Origin: Phytopythium helicoides | Lineage: Eukaryota; Oomycota; Peronosporomycetes; Pythiales; Pythiaceae | DNA length: 64,000 bases | Assembly (NCBI GenBank): GCA_024867545.1 | Contig: JANFNE010000039.1 | Coordinates: forward strand, 372,001-436,000 | Direction: 5' to 3' | Shown here: positions 1-10,953 of the stretch, one piece after another | Layout: each line of letters starts with the position of its first letter | Position numbering within the stretch: position 1 is the stretch's first letter | Translations under genes and position numbers: made by a program | Notes under the pieces: generated by a model | Databases searched by the model: none | Seen by the model: only the letters and a program-made list of their open reading frames with translations | What the model was told of the DNA's origin: nothing

Positions 1-1
1 C

Positions 2-945
2 GTGGGGCTGTTCAAGCCCGAAGAGCTGGACATCAACTGCGGGAACATTGACGAGCTGCTGCTCGGCGAGTTTATTGGAGCGGGGTTCTGGCGGGAGGTC
101 TACAAGGCGTCTTGGAAAGGTGCGGGTCTTGGTGGTGGACGGTTGGAGCCGATTCGCGCCAACACTCACGCACGTGCATCTGTGCGAACACAGGACGGGA
201 TATCGCCGTCAAGCTCGTCAAGAAAAGCCTATTGGACCGACCTGACATCATCCCCCGACATGTCGAGGAGAGTGCGGCGATCTTCCCGATCCGGAACGAC
301 CCTAACATCGTGTCGCTCGTGGGCTGGTGCGACACCACCGTCATCGTCGAGTACATTCCCCAGCAACTGGATACACTGCTATTCGAGTCAGAGGAGCCCA
401 TTAGTGTGCGTCGCTCAATGGAGCTCGCTCGAGATGCGGCGCGCGGTGTCTCTCAGCTGCACGGAGCTCCAGGCGGTCCCTTTGCTCATGCCGACCTGCA
501 AGCACGCCAGTTTTTGATTGACGCAAACGGCACATTGAAGCTCAACGACTTCAACCGAGTCAAGTTCACAGGCCCACAACGTTTTCAAGGAAAGAAAACT
601 GGCGAGAAATGTACGTTCCAGACCTCGGTCGCCAAGGGCAAATGGCGCGCGCCGGAGGAATATACCCACCGAAATCTGGACGAGAAGCTCGACGTGTACA
701 GCCTGTCACTCGTGCTGTGGGCGATGCGATCGCGTGTGAAGCCCTACCGAGAATACACTCGCGAGGAAGTGTACGAGAAGGTCCCTCGCGGCCTTCGGCC
801 GTCTGTCGACGCCATGAGTGAGTATCCTGCGGCAATGCGGGACCTGATTGTGCGAGGCTGGAGCGCCGACCCGACTGAACGGCCAAGTGCAAGCGAGATG
901 GCACAAGAGATTGATCGTATCTTAGCAAGCTATGTGCCCGAGTAG
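2..945 (+). CDS. Divergent protein kinase domain protein (5' partial)
   Basis: The gene enters from the left edge, so its start is outside the window. Two exons, 2-119 and 194-945, are joined by a 74-nt GT..AG intron; the join restores the kinase glycine-loop to beta-3 region (G-A-G-F-W-R-E-V-Y, then I-A-V-K). The visible 289 residues cover almost a whole kinase domain. The beta-3 lysine is near residue 46 of this fragment, the catalytic loop is H-A-D-L-Q-A-R-Q (Asp near 140) instead of HRDLKxxN, the metal-binding motif is D-F-N instead of DFG (near 158), and W-R-A-P-E is the APE motif. The lysine and both aspartates are kept, so activity is possible, but the canonical Asn of the catalytic loop and Gly of DFG are replaced. 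A membrane or other domain may lie upstream. Substrate unknown. Confidence 0.8.
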
Positions 946-1140
946 CTCACCCAGATATACGTAGCGTAGAGCGAAACTAGTAGCAAGTAGAGCTAATGAT
1001 GCAGTGGCCAGTGCGACCGACTCGACAATGCAAGAAGTTATGAACAGCAACGTCAAGCTCATAAATACTCGTTTGGTTAACGATGCCTGACTAGCCTCTG
1101 GTCGGCTTTCACATACAGCACTAAATACTTGGGGGCGTGT

Positions 1141-2073
1141 CTAGTTGCACACCGGCTTCAGCGGGTTCTCGTCGAACTCACCGAGCCACCACTGCACTTG
1201 GCCCTTGGCACGACAGTAGTTGGTCGTAGCCGACGGGCCGATGCGCTTACGGCACAGAGGGCAGTGGACCTGAAACAGCAGCCACTCAAAAATGCACTCA
1301 CGGTGGAATGCGTGGTTGCAAGGAAGCACTACCGGGTCGTTCTCATCGCCAGCACAGTCGTCGGTCGGGTGCGAATGCTCGCAGTCGACGTCTTCGAGGC
1401 AGATGACGCACTGCGTCGACTCGGTCGACCAGGTCGAAGCCGTCGAGTGGAAGCTGTCGAGCAGCTCTGAGTCCGAGCTCGACGCGCGCAGGCTGGGTTG
1501 GTGGTTGTCGACGAAGATCTGAAGCAGCGAGCGGCGGTCAGTGGCATCCTCGACGCCGAGGAACTTGAACACGTGCTTCGGAAGCTTGTTACGCGCGTGG
1601 AAGCACTTCATAGCACTGCCCGGGAGCAGGATACAGCGAAGCAGGTGAAGGAGCACAAGCTCGAGCTTCTCCTTGCGGTCGGCGATCACACGCGAAGAGG
1701 ACGAGAAGACGAGGCGCTTCTTGGGGAAGCACAGCGAGACGTAGTCACGGATGGCCTCGCACGAGCCGGTGCACTTGGCGCTGCGGCACGTCCACAGATC
1801 CTCGATCTTGCCGCGGAACTTCAGAAACTCCGAGTAGCGGTAGGACACAGTCCAGCTCTTGCCGGTTGTGATGTTGGACATGGTGGCCGAATAGACCACA
1901 TGGTCGTCCTCGATGGTGGCCGAGTCGACGTGGACATCGAGCGGCAGCTCTTGGCGCACACCAGACTGCAGCATCTTGACCGAGAAGTTCTTGATCTTCT
2001 TGTCGGAGCCACCGGTGGTGCGCTGCTGCTGGGCACGCGACTGCGGCGGCGAGTAGAAGGCGGCGGCGTACAT
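1141..2073 (-). CDS. PX domain plus RING-H2 protein (putative E3 ligase)
   Basis: Intronless, 310 aa from the ATG at 2073; the frame stays open upstream to 2211, but the residues there look unlike protein. The N-terminal half resembles a PX phosphoinositide-binding domain: beta strands, then S-Y-R-Y-S-E-F-L-K-F, a proline/lysine stretch F-P-K-K-R, then helices. The C-terminal part has a RING-H2 finger: C-V-I-C-L-E near residue 220, a long acidic loop, then C-N-H-A-F-H-R-E-C and C-P-L-C. Such proteins usually sit on endosomal membranes through PX and ubiquitylate cargo through RING; that role is inferred here. The cysteine inserts inside the PX part (C-R-S-A-K-C-T-G-S-C) are unusual. It lies in the opposite orientation to the kinase, tail to tail, with about 195 bp between stops. 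Confidence 0.8.
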   Translation of the reverse strand: MYAAAFYSPPQSRAQQQRTTGGSDKKIKNFSVKMLQSGVRQELPLDVHVDSATIEDDHVVYSATMSNITTGKSWTVSYRYSEFLKFRGKIEDLWTCRSAKCTGSCEAIRDYVSLCFPKKRLVFSSSSRVIADRKEKLELVLLHLLRCILLPGSAMKCFHARNKLPKHVFKFLGVEDATDRRSLLQIFVDNHQPSLRASSSDSELLDSFHSTASTWSTESTQCVICLEDVDCEHSHPTDDCAGDENDPVVLPCNHAFHRECIFEWLLFQVHCPLCRKRIGPSATTNYCRAKGQVQWWLGEFDENPLKPVCN

Positions 2074-5008
2074 TCTGCTCGAGTTGATCACCAGAGCACT
2101 GAAGCCCTCGATCGACAGTTGATAGCGTCGAGTGCGGTGTGTGCGCGCGAAGGCGAATTTGGGAATGGTCTGCCCAGGCGACTGAAAAGCGAGGCTTAGT
2201 CTGCCTCGCACTGTGTGGTGCGCGACTCGCGGGCCCGGCCATATGACTGCGAGGCTGAACGCGATGCATCCATCGATCAGTGTCCGATAGTGGCGCAGGC
2301 GAGGGCATCGTACACGGTAGGGTGTTTGGGACGCCTGTCAAGTCCACGCCAGTCGCATATCCATCCGCATCCAAGCAGCCGAGCAATCGACCGCCAGCTC
2401 GAAGGCGACAGTCACGCACTCGGCGCTGACCTTGCTACGCACCGATCACCATTCCATGAGACAGTGAGCTCCGGAGCCACTGGCGACCCAAGCACCATTC
2501 GAGTCATGACGCACATGGGTCTTCTATTGAGAACTATCTTTGTAGATCTCAACCCTCGCTGCGATTGGCGCAGAGGCAGTGACGCACGGTGGGTCAAGCC
2601 AATTAGAACGGATCAAATGACTCGTCCCATGTAGAACACCAATCAAAGCGCGTTTTGGGTCTCAACGAGCGATTTCATTGGTGGATGGAGGCGCGTCACG
2701 GAACTGAGGACACAAGTCACTCGTCGACCGATTTTCTGAACCAGCTGGGATGGGCAAAATCGCTTGTCGCCGAAAATCGCGTTTTCAGGTGTCTCCAAAG
2801 TGGGATCATCGCCTTTCAGACACGGCGGACTGGCACTTGATTGATATGCGCTTGGTTTTGAGACCTGAAGCGCAGACATGTGGATGCTAAAGCAGTGGAA
2901 AAGCCCAACTTGATGCGCTCAATCACTGATTCTAGACTCGATGGATCTATTCTTTAGCGTTGGAGCGCGTATCCATGCTGCGAGCACAGCGGACCGCTCG
3001 CTTGTTATCCGTGCTCAAGCTCCTCAATCCGTTTTGTCACTCCAAAATTGACAGTGACGCACAGCCAAGGCCGAAAGACGTAGGATTTATGCGTCCGAGG
3101 CCGATTAGGCTGGTTATTTCGAGTGGAAAAGCCCCATGGGGAAGAAATTCAGTAAGAGCCGAGCACGCGCGCTCGGCTGCTACTTTACCTGCCCACAGTA
3201 TCTGTCTCATGCGCGGTAGCATTCGAGGTAGTTCTCGATGGGCAGATGGCGTGTCGGGAGGGCGATAGGCAGTCGGCGAACCCTCGGACTCATCTGTCAT
3301 GATCGCGAGACTCGCAGATCGAAGAATCCTCACCATTCAACCGATTTTAGCGGTGTGAGAATCTGCGAACAATGCGCAAGGCACCCACCGAATGACGCAA
3401 GGATATGCTCGAGTTGTCGTATCCTGTTGTCGTGAGAGGTTTCCAACGGCCGTCATGCTTTGTACGTACTGTGTATAGTATGGCACTGTACAATACAAAT
3501 CCCCCCATTGGAACCGGTTTAACGTCGGATGGGAGGAGCGGGTTCACGCCAAGCAGCCTACGATATCATGCATCCGAAAACAGAAGGATACTTCAGATGC
3601 GAGACACTCGGTCGTCTCTATTCCTGCGCTGGCATACCACCGACGCACACCTACATCTGGATGTCGGCCAATCGAAAATGGACCAGATTCGTTGAGCCCT
3701 TGTCAAAACTTTGCCAGCAAAGTTTTCGCTCATTTTTCGCTGCTCCGGTCACATCAGGGCTTAGGAACACCAACCGGGATATGCCTCGTGCAGGCGTGAG
3801 AGCTGCGGAAGCAGCGCATCCGCTGATGACCAAGGGAACTCTCCGGTGTTAATCATTTCTGAAGTTCGCCCTTCCTTGTACGCCAACGACTGGCGCTCGA
3901 TGGACTCGTCTCGAATCTCGCGGGGGCACGACCGATGATGGGTGAGCGGGCACGAGTTAAAAGTCGCAGGCACCGCCACCTGCTTTTTCGTGGCGCACCG
4001 CGGGCGTCACCTCCTCGCGTTTGGTCATTGGCTAGCCTTGGCTGTGACGTGGCAGGCGGGACGCCCCAACCACTGGCCCACTGCACAGGGTTCGTGGCCA
4101 TCCCCGCCAAGAGATTCTCCTCTCTCGTCTCTGTCCTATGCGTTCGTTGGCATGAGACACCGGGGCGGGACTGCGGCGCAAATGGAGCCTCGATTGCTCA
4201 GTGCGGCCGAAACAAGAGTCAGTTCGCTGTGTAATCAGGCGCGAGCTCGACAACCACCCGCTCGGACCCAAGCAGAAAAGCTGGTTACCACGGTGGGTGA
4301 TGCGCATCCACGAGCGAATCACATTGCTCGGAGAACGAGCGACGTCGGTCGTGGACCGATCGACCTACACTTTTTCTAGGGCCCCAGGGAATCTCTCACC
4401 GGGCTTGCTGATCGAGGCCAAATCCTTGCATGCATAGGAAATGTGCGCCACGATCACACCACACAGCCTGTGCTCAGGAGCTCGATGGCACACGCAGGGC
4501 GACTGCGCATTCGGACGTGGTCAGCCGCCGGATTCCGTCGATGTGGCACTCCACTCGTCTTTACCGCCCACGAGCATTGGTTGGAGCCGAGCAAAGGGAA
4601 TTGCCACCTGCTCGTTCCCTCTTCCCTCCCCTCCCAGCTCTGCGTGCATGAGAGCGATCTCGAACCCACGGTGTAGCGTCGTGCCGCGGGCTCCTCGCTC
4701 TTACTTCCCTTGACTTGTCGCGCAGCACGTGGAGGCACGCTCCTGCGTTCGTGCGGCAGGACACTGACAAATGCAGCGAGGAAGCCCCGTCTCGAATCTG
4801 ATCGAGCGCCGGCTGCAGTGTTGTCTCGACTGCCGTACGAAAGCCGAACGAGGATCTGCCGAAGTGTTGGTGCTATTGCGAGAGTCTAGCTCCAATCCTT
4901 GGCTTTTCCCGCTACCGTTTCCAACCACCATCTCAAGAAGAAATCTGAAACAAGAGATGCCCTAGCAACACGGAGCCGTCTGTGTTTCATGACTTAGGAG
5001 AGCTAGCA
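2074..5008. other. Gene-poor interval of 2.9 kb
   Basis: No open frame here looks like protein, and I recognise no transposon, tRNA or rRNA. Several CCAAT-type motifs and short imperfect inverted repeats occur (for example around 2640-2685). At 3727-3741 the plus strand resembles the start of the oomycete initiator consensus (GCTCATT followed by pyrimidines), but no gene follows it. The stretch could be decayed coding or transposon sequence or a long regulatory region. Confidence 0.5.
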
Positions 5009-6537
5009 CTAGAAGCTGTGGAAGGCCACACGAGGGGTGGACGCCAGCTGCAAAATCTGCGCGATCGGCACTCGCTTCTGCTCCATCGTGTCGCGATCGC
5101 GCAGCGTCACGCACTTGTCCTCGAGCGAATCAAAGTCGACTGTCAGGCACATTGGCGTGCCGATCTCGTCCTGACGACGGTAGCGGCGACCAATGCTGCC
5201 TGAAACATCATAATCCACACTGGCACTCAGACACAGCTCCTCAAACACATGCTGCGCAACCTCGAGGAGCGGTTCCTTTTTCACAAGCGGCAGCACCGCA
5301 AACCGGTAGGGAGCAACATCAGGGTGAAGACGAAGCACTGTGCGTTTACGACCCAGCACTTCCTCTTCGTCGTAGGCGTCGAAAAGCATAGAGAGCATCA
5401 CGCGACCGAGACCGAGTGCAGGCTCGACAACGTGCGGCAGGAACTCCTCCTTCGCGACCGGGTCCTGGTACATGAGGCTCTTGCCGCTGGCATCCATGTG
5501 CTTCTTGAGGTCGTAGTTGGTTCGGTTGGCAATGCCCCAGAGCTCGCTCCAGCCGAAAGGATACTTGAACTGGATGTCCGTGGTCGCGCGCGCATAGTGA
5601 GCAAGCTCCTCCGGAGCATGCGCGTGCTTCCGCAGACTCTCCTCCTTGATTCCGTACTTGACGAGGAAGTTGTAGCATTCCTCCACCCAGTACTCGTACC
5701 ACTTGTCGGATTCATCCGGGTGCGTGAAGAACTGCAGCTCGAGCTGCTCAAACTCGCGCGTGCGGAACAAAAAGTGTCCCGGCGAGATCTCGTTGCGGAA
5801 GCTCTTGCCCATCTGGCCCACACCGAACGGCAGCTTCTTGCGCATGGTGCTCTGGACGTGCGCAAAGTTGATGTACGCCCCCTGCGCCGTCTCGGGACGC
5901 AGGTAGATCCACTCGCACGTCTCCTCCGTAGCGCCCATGTTGGTGCGGAAGAGCAGGTTGAACTTCTTTGCCGGCTGGAACGAGTGCACCTTGCCGCAGG
6001 ACGGGCACGGGATCTCATGCTGCTTGATCAGCTCGTCCATGTGTGCGAGCGACATGCTCGCGACGGCGTTGATCTCCTCCTGGGTGGGCAGCGCCGCCTC
6101 CAGCAGCTGGTCCACGCGCACGCGCGAGTTGCAGCTCGTGCACACCGTCATGGGGTCCGTGAAGTTCTCGACGTGCCCCGACGCCTGCCACACTGCAGCC
6201 GCAACGAGTGAGCACACGGCACTCAAGGCAGCAAAATCCGGCCGAACGACAAACCAGACGAGTTCATGAGCACGGACGAGTCGAGTCCGACGCAGTTGGG
6301 GCGCTTCTGCACGAACTCGAACCACCAGCGGTCCTGGATGTTCTTCTTCATGAGCGTGCCCAGCGGTCCGTAGTCGAAGCTGTTGGCCAGCCCGCCGTAA
6401 ATGTCCGAGCCCGGGAACACGAACCCGCGGTGCCTGCACAGCGCCACCAGCTTCTCCTGCAGCCCAGCGGCCGCCGCGTTGCTGCTGGCCCAGCGCCGGC
6501 CCGCCAGCCGCGCGCGCAGCAGCCTCATGACGTCCAT
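5009..6537 (-). CDS. GARS: Glycyl-tRNA synthetase, probably organellar or dual-targeted
   Basis: Charges tRNA-Gly with glycine. Two exons on the minus strand, 6537-6255 and 6192-5009, with a 62-nt intron. Splicing gives the family sequence V-L-M-N-S-S-V-W-Q-A-S-G-H-V-E-N-F, which confirms the junction. The product is 488 aa, the size of bacterial/eukaryotic alpha2-type GlyRS. Class II features are visible: G-P-L-G near the N-terminus, motif 2 F-R-N-E-I-S-P with R-T-R-E-F-E-Q, and motif 3 E-P-A-L-G-L-G-R. A zinc-like knuckle C-x2-C occurs after the D-P-M-T-V segment, and C-P-S-C follows. The first 25 residues are rich in Arg, Leu and Ala (M-D-V-M-R-L-L-R-A-R-L) and look like a mitochondrial presequence, so a mitochondrial or dual location is inferred. 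Divergent with the gene at 6680. Confidence 0.92.
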
Positions 6538-6679
6538 CGAGTCGCGTCTTGGTGAGGGAGGTGATGGGTGTGGGCTAGTCCTTGTGGTAGGTTCATTCTG
6601 TTATACAGGTTCTCAGTGTGGGTTTACCCTTACAGTAGTAACCATACCACTTGGCGATAACCACTCGTCGGCGAGAAGC
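6538..6679. promoter_or_regulatory. Short bidirectional promoter region
   Basis: Only 142 bp separate the start codons of GlyRS (minus) and the gene at 6680 (plus), so both promoters must lie here or overlap the first exons. I see no strong match to the oomycete initiator. The region is richer in T on the plus strand than the coding DNA around it. Confidence 0.45.
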
Positions 6680-8155
6680 ATGCGCGGAGACGCCGAGCTG
6701 CTGCGTCTGGTGCTGCGGCGGCCGCCGCTGGAGAGCGTGGAGGACTGGGAGCGACTGGCGAGTGCTGTGGAGGCGGAGGGCGAGCGGCAGACGCGCGGAC
6801 CGCGAGCGAGCGAGCTGCTCGAGGAGGGGTTACCCTCGCGCCTGGATCGCATTGTACCCTACTTACCCGAATACAGCGCTGCGGTGGTGGCGCTGGTGGA
6901 GTTCTGTTATTACCGATACCCTTCGGAAACGAATGGGATGTTGGTGAGATGGATACACAACGGCAACGTCGATCGCCGATGGCTGCTCGACTGGATCGAG
7001 CGCAGCCGTTTGCTCGAGCATCTTCGAGTTGAAGACGACATCAGCAAAGAATGCAAGGAAAAATGGCACGAAGCTATCTTCATAGCGGCGCTGAATGAGA
7101 ACGAAGAGGATATCAGGCGACGACTTTTGCTTTTGCTGGACAAGTTGGGAGATTTCAGGGACGACAAGGAGCAGGTCGAGACGAAGCAGCTTGTGGATCA
7201 CATCCAGATAAAGTCGAGCGTTGCTGTGCTGCTGGACTTTTGCTGGCAGAATGCTTTCGTTCTAGCACGGTTCGCTTTGCTGTGTGCGGCCAAGATCCGA
7301 AGAGTTTTTCGGCAGCAACTTTCGTCTTTGCCTCTAGGAGTTGGTCTTCCCGACCGAGAAGAGGTGGCTGCTCGCATGCGATGGTCATTGCTGACTCGCC
7401 CAGTGCTGTTTGAACCGCTTTTAAAGCATCTTCTGATGTTTGGAGTGTTCACAGATCGATCAGATGTCACCAACGCTTACTTTGTAACGTATCCGACTGA
7501 CAGCATGCAACGGACAGCATCTATGATTCTACGCCAGCAAACCAGCTTAAGAAGACTGAACAATCTGGTTGGAAAGCTGGAGGCAGCTTATGACACGAAG
7601 GCAGTTTATCTCAAGTTGGATTCGCTCCACCATGCCACGCTGCTTTCACAAAGCAAGAGCGAGAAAGTAGATTTGGTGCATTCAACTACCGCGCAGCTCA
7701 TGGACGAGTTTGAAGAGGACCTGGACGACGTGCCAACACACCTCTTTCCGTACGTGCTGTTGGCCTTTGCTCACTTCGTACACTCAGTATCGCAGAAGCC
7801 ACAATGGGGCATTGCAAGTTCATCACTGCGACTGCTTTTCGATCTTTTTGACCGCCGAGGGGACATCAAAGAGCAATTCCAGGTGTTGGCAGTGGTGTTC
7901 GATCTGCATGCAGCACGTTTCTCCGGCTGGAAAGCGATCCCCGACCTCTACGTTGACGTTTGCGAGCGTTTGTATGCTTCAAGTCAACTTCAAGTCGAGT
8001 CCAAGGCGCGATGGGCAGCCCAGATTGCTCTGCAACAACTTCTGTTTGAATGCGACCCCAGCGTTCTTGAAGCCAACGCGACCGCACTGTCTGCATTCCT
8101 CCCTGATCGCTTGCTACGCCTCGTGCATATCCGCGTGCGCGCGTCAATCAAGTAG
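6680..8155 (+). CDS. Conserved-looking helical protein of unknown function
   Basis: Single exon, 491 aa from the ATG at 6680; the frame is open upstream to 6401 but that part overlaps the GlyRS exon and reads unlike protein. I do not recognise a family. The sequence is almost entirely predicted helix with many Leu, Arg and Glu, no signal peptide and no clear membrane span. Segments such as D-R-R-W-L-L-D-W-I-E-R and P-Y-V-L-L-A-F-A-H-F-V-H recur at spacings typical of helical-repeat scaffolds, so a protein-protein scaffold is the cautious guess. Convergent with COA5 downstream (about 260 bp between stops). Codon use matches the neighbours, so this is very likely a real gene. Confidence 0.7.
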   Translation: MRGDAELLRLVLRRPPLESVEDWERLASAVEAEGERQTRGPRASELLEEGLPSRLDRIVPYLPEYSAAVVALVEFCYYRYPSETNGMLVRWIHNGNVDRRWLLDWIERSRLLEHLRVEDDISKECKEKWHEAIFIAALNENEEDIRRRLLLLLDKLGDFRDDKEQVETKQLVDHIQIKSSVAVLLDFCWQNAFVLARFALLCAAKIRRVFRQQLSSLPLGVGLPDREEVAARMRWSLLTRPVLFEPLLKHLLMFGVFTDRSDVTNAYFVTYPTDSMQRTASMILRQQTSLRRLNNLVGKLEAAYDTKAVYLKLDSLHHATLLSQSKSEKVDLVHSTTAQLMDEFEEDLDDVPTHLFPYVLLAFAHFVHSVSQKPQWGIASSSLRLLFDLFDRRGDIKEQFQVLAVVFDLHAARFSGWKAIPDLYVDVCERLYASSQLQVESKARWAAQIALQQLLFECDPSVLEANATALSAFLPDRLLRLVHIRVRASIK

Positions 8156-8412
8156 GAAACGAGGCTGCGGCGAGGCAACTGCTGGCGCAGACGAGCGAAG
8201 CGGGCGTCATCGGCACAAGAATGGGACGAGCTCAAGCAAACCAACGCAGCAGATCGGTAACGCAGCACTCGATGCCTATCATAACAGCAAGCTTCTTGGG
8301 CGTGTTGACGTTTGCTCCTTCGCATCGAGCCCCGTTCAAAGACGGAGACCGCGCCACTTGATTCTCCGCCGCGTGCCCATGTCACTGCACCAGCCAGTCG
8401 ATCCGCAGCCGC

Positions 8413-8710
8413 TCACTTGTCCTCGGGCTTGGTCATGCCGCCCTTGGGCCCGCGGATGCGCGTGCGCATGTCCAGCTGGCCGCGCTTGCACTCAAAGTAG
8501 GCGACGCGGAACTCCTGGCACCCCAAAAAGCGTCAACAGAGTCCTCCCCCTCCTTCTGCCGCCGCGCCAGTAGAGACCCACCGAGCACTCGTGCGCGTAC
8601 TGGCGGTCGCGCAGGCAGTCCTTGAGCGTGCGCGTCCCGTCGCTCATGCAGCGCTGCTCCAGCATGCAGTCGCGCAGCGCCTCCGCCATGTCTCGGCACG
8701 ACTTGCCCAT
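8413..8710 (-). CDS. COA5: Cytochrome c oxidase assembly factor COA5/PET191
   Basis: A small mitochondrial intermembrane-space protein required for complex IV assembly. Two exons on the minus strand, 8710-8582 and 8514-8413, with a 67-nt intron (donor GTGGGT, acceptor CCAG), give 76 aa. The product starts M-G-K-S-C-R-D-M-A-E-A-L and has six cysteines: C5 and C15 form one C-x9-C, C42 and C51 form a second (C-S-E-F-R-V-A-Y-F-E-C), with C21 and C32 between. It continues K-R-G-Q-L-D-M-R-T-R and ends P-E-D-K. This twin CX9C arrangement plus the A-Y-F-E-C-K-R-G block is the PET191/COA5 signature. Proteins of this type are normally oxidised by the Mia40 relay. Without splicing the second helix would be lost, so the intron is well supported. 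Confidence 0.9.
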
Positions 8711-9091
8711 GCTCGCGTGTTGGAATGTGCGTGATGGATGGCGCAAAAGTTTTTGCACGCCGTTTTTGTGCACTCAAAAACACAGCGGACACCCATCAGC
8801 AGGATTGACTGATCAATCGCCATCACTGGAATTGGGCTTCGAGATCGCCCAAGTGGGTCGGCAGGAGACTGAGAAGGCCACGATGTGGGACTTTAGCGAC
8901 CGACGAGGACTCGTGGATTTCGGGTGACGTTCCTTTTGCCGCTCGAGGCAGGGGAAAGTGGTGATTAGAAAGCGTAACGAATTTGAGGCCTGAGAGGATT
9001 AAAGTTGTCTTCATCAGGATTGAGCAACTCGAAATAGATTTCAAGTCAAGACCATGCATCGAACAAAACGCACTCCTGAACTGCGGCAGAC

Positions 9092-10861
9092 ATGGCAGTG
9101 CTGAGGCGAATATTCACAGCCTGGCAAGCGTTTCAAACAGCTCACCATGGACTCTACTCCATCACCCGACTCCACGATCTTCAAAGCTACATCGACACCA
9201 AGTTTAGTGCGCCTCGCTTCCTCGCTCTACTTTTCGGTGCTTCCTGGCCATGTGTCGTGTCGATTGTTCTCTTGGATGCGATCCCGCTCAGCCCTCCATC
9301 CCGTGAGGTCAACGCCAACGACGCTTTTTGGGCACGCTCCACTCTTTCTGTCGTTGTGTGCACTCTATCCTACGTGCAGGAAACAACGTCCATGGTCCCG
9401 ATGCTTCGACTGTCACGGAAACACGCAATTGGATTAACACTGATTGCCACGGCTGGCGCTCAAGGATGCCACTTTGTACTCTCACTCATCATTGGTTTTC
9501 CGGTGCCATTCAGTCTGCTTCTTCAGGCTCCTGTGTGGCTTTTGCTTGTAGGTGGATATTTCACGACAGCGAATTTGTACCGCATCCGATCAAGTCGCAA
9601 AGCGCAAGCCTGTCTGAACGAGTCCCTTATCGTTGCCACTTTGTCAATGTCCCAGCTCGTCATCTACCCGTTGTGCAGTCACCTATTTGCCATTTCATCT
9701 CCAGCAGCCCAGATCGCATTATCACTTTTATTGTACCTTGTCAAAACCATGTATCGATTTGCTATCGGTCACTTCGTTCGCGAATACCCCGATAAGAAAG
9801 CACGAATGGTTACTTTCCATGCAGAAATTGCTCACTCACTGTTTATGACATTCAGCCTTCAGCGAGTAAACTCTACCTCGACGCTTGTTGTTCTGCTCAT
9901 ACTGGATGCACTTCGATCCACCTTGACCTTGTACGATGTGCACGTACGAATCCAACGACTGAACAGACTGGAGTCGATTATGAGTAAAAAGGACCCACAA
10001 CCAGGAAAACCGATGTCAGCGATCATTCGCACCAACGCTATCGTAACACGGTGTCGACTCGAAAACAAGTTCTCGACAAGTAACATCCTTCGAGCGTTAT
10101 CGACAAGAAATATCAATCAAGTTCACCATTGGCAACGCCGTGCATCTGGTCACAAACGAGTTGCGCTGGCACCCACAACTTCGATCATCTCTGGCCCAAC
10201 AAAAGATGAAGTTCGCGGAGTGACTAGAATAGTCCCAATCACCACAACCAGCAATACCACCTTGTCGAGAGCTTCACAAAAAACAGGATTCCCACAACTG
10301 CCTACTCGTGCCGAGGCTGATTATGTGGAGGAAACCCTCCAATTACTCCGCCTCACTGAGTTCGCGATCTTGTCCGAACTCATCGAGTTCCTCGTACCCG
10401 TCATTTACAGTAAGCAGCTCTATCCACTCTGTATTCGATCTATTTGGTCGCCAGTTTTGACAGGATTATCTTGACAGCTCTTTACGTTGCCGCTGCGGCC
10501 AACTTACCAAATCGAGCGTATTTCCCGCAGCTAGCAGAGGTAACTTCGACCGGCTTGCCACCTATGCTGCTCAAAATGATAGCGTATGGGTTGCTCGAGC
10601 TCGGGTCACTTGTGGTTCTGGACTGGCAATTGCGTCGTCGCTTGTGTTTTTCACCCACGGCTCAGCTAGCATTGGAGTTGGAAAGCGACTTGCCAGGTGT
10701 GCAAGCCGATCTAACGATATGGGTTGTGCACACTGTCCAAGCGACATTGATGCATCATGGTTCGTGGCGTTTGAATGAGCGTTCACTAGAGCGAGGTCTG
10801 ATTGAGTGTGGGTGGTTCAGGATATGACTATAGCTTCAAGTTTGAATGGCTCCGGAAGTAA
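9092..10861 (+). CDS. Multi-pass membrane protein, GFPVPF family, copy A1
   Basis: I do not recognise a named family. Three exons, 9092-10409, 10478-10759 and 10821-10861, give 546 aa; introns are 68 and 61 nt, both phase 1. The first intron follows P-V-I-Y and the second splits the Gly of H-H-G; the same positions are used in the copies at 12889 and 43342, which supports the model. About eight to ten hydrophobic segments are visible. Conserved marks: H-G-L-Y-S-I-T-R-L near the N-terminus, I-G-F-P-V-P-F in mid-protein, a polar Ser/Thr/Arg-rich loop of about 130 residues, then L-T-E-F-A-I-L-x-E-L, L-P-N-R-A-Y-F-P-Q-L, L-D-W-x-L-R-R-R-L and a short C-terminal D-Y-S-F-K-F-E-W-L. No signal peptide is obvious. 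Nearly identical to the inverted gene at 16101-17870. Transport or another membrane role is only a guess. Confidence 0.85.
9104..10858 (+). repeat. Inverted duplicate, left arm (copy A1)
   Basis: Arm of an inverted repeat about 1.75 kb long; the other arm is 16104-17858. Identity covers exons and introns, but flanks outside the start and stop codons are not similar. Arms are separated by about 5.2 kb containing three other genes. Confidence 0.85.
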
Positions 10862-10953
10862 TTTGTTCGGAAACTGTATGCCATAGCACTTTTGCATTTA
10901 CAAATCATACAAATGTGCTTTGAATGCGATCTTGGACACCTCGTGCTCGAATC

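Noticed and set aside
4640..4680. tRNA-like T-loop motif (CTCGAACCC)
   Set aside because: No matching acceptor stem, D-arm or anticodon arm around it.
2212..4970. Transposon or retroelement in the gene-poor interval
   Set aside because: No terminal repeats, protease, integrase, reverse-transcriptase or transposase motif could be found by eye.
5152..6211. Long plus-strand frame opposite the glycyl-tRNA synthetase
   Set aside because: Leu/Arg/Val-rich antisense shadow of a highly conserved gene; no domain.
10410..10477. Earlier acceptors for intron 1 of copy A1 (after positions 10454 or 10463)
   Set aside because: Both break the frame with the phase-1 donor; the acceptor at 10477 keeps frame and matches the other family members.
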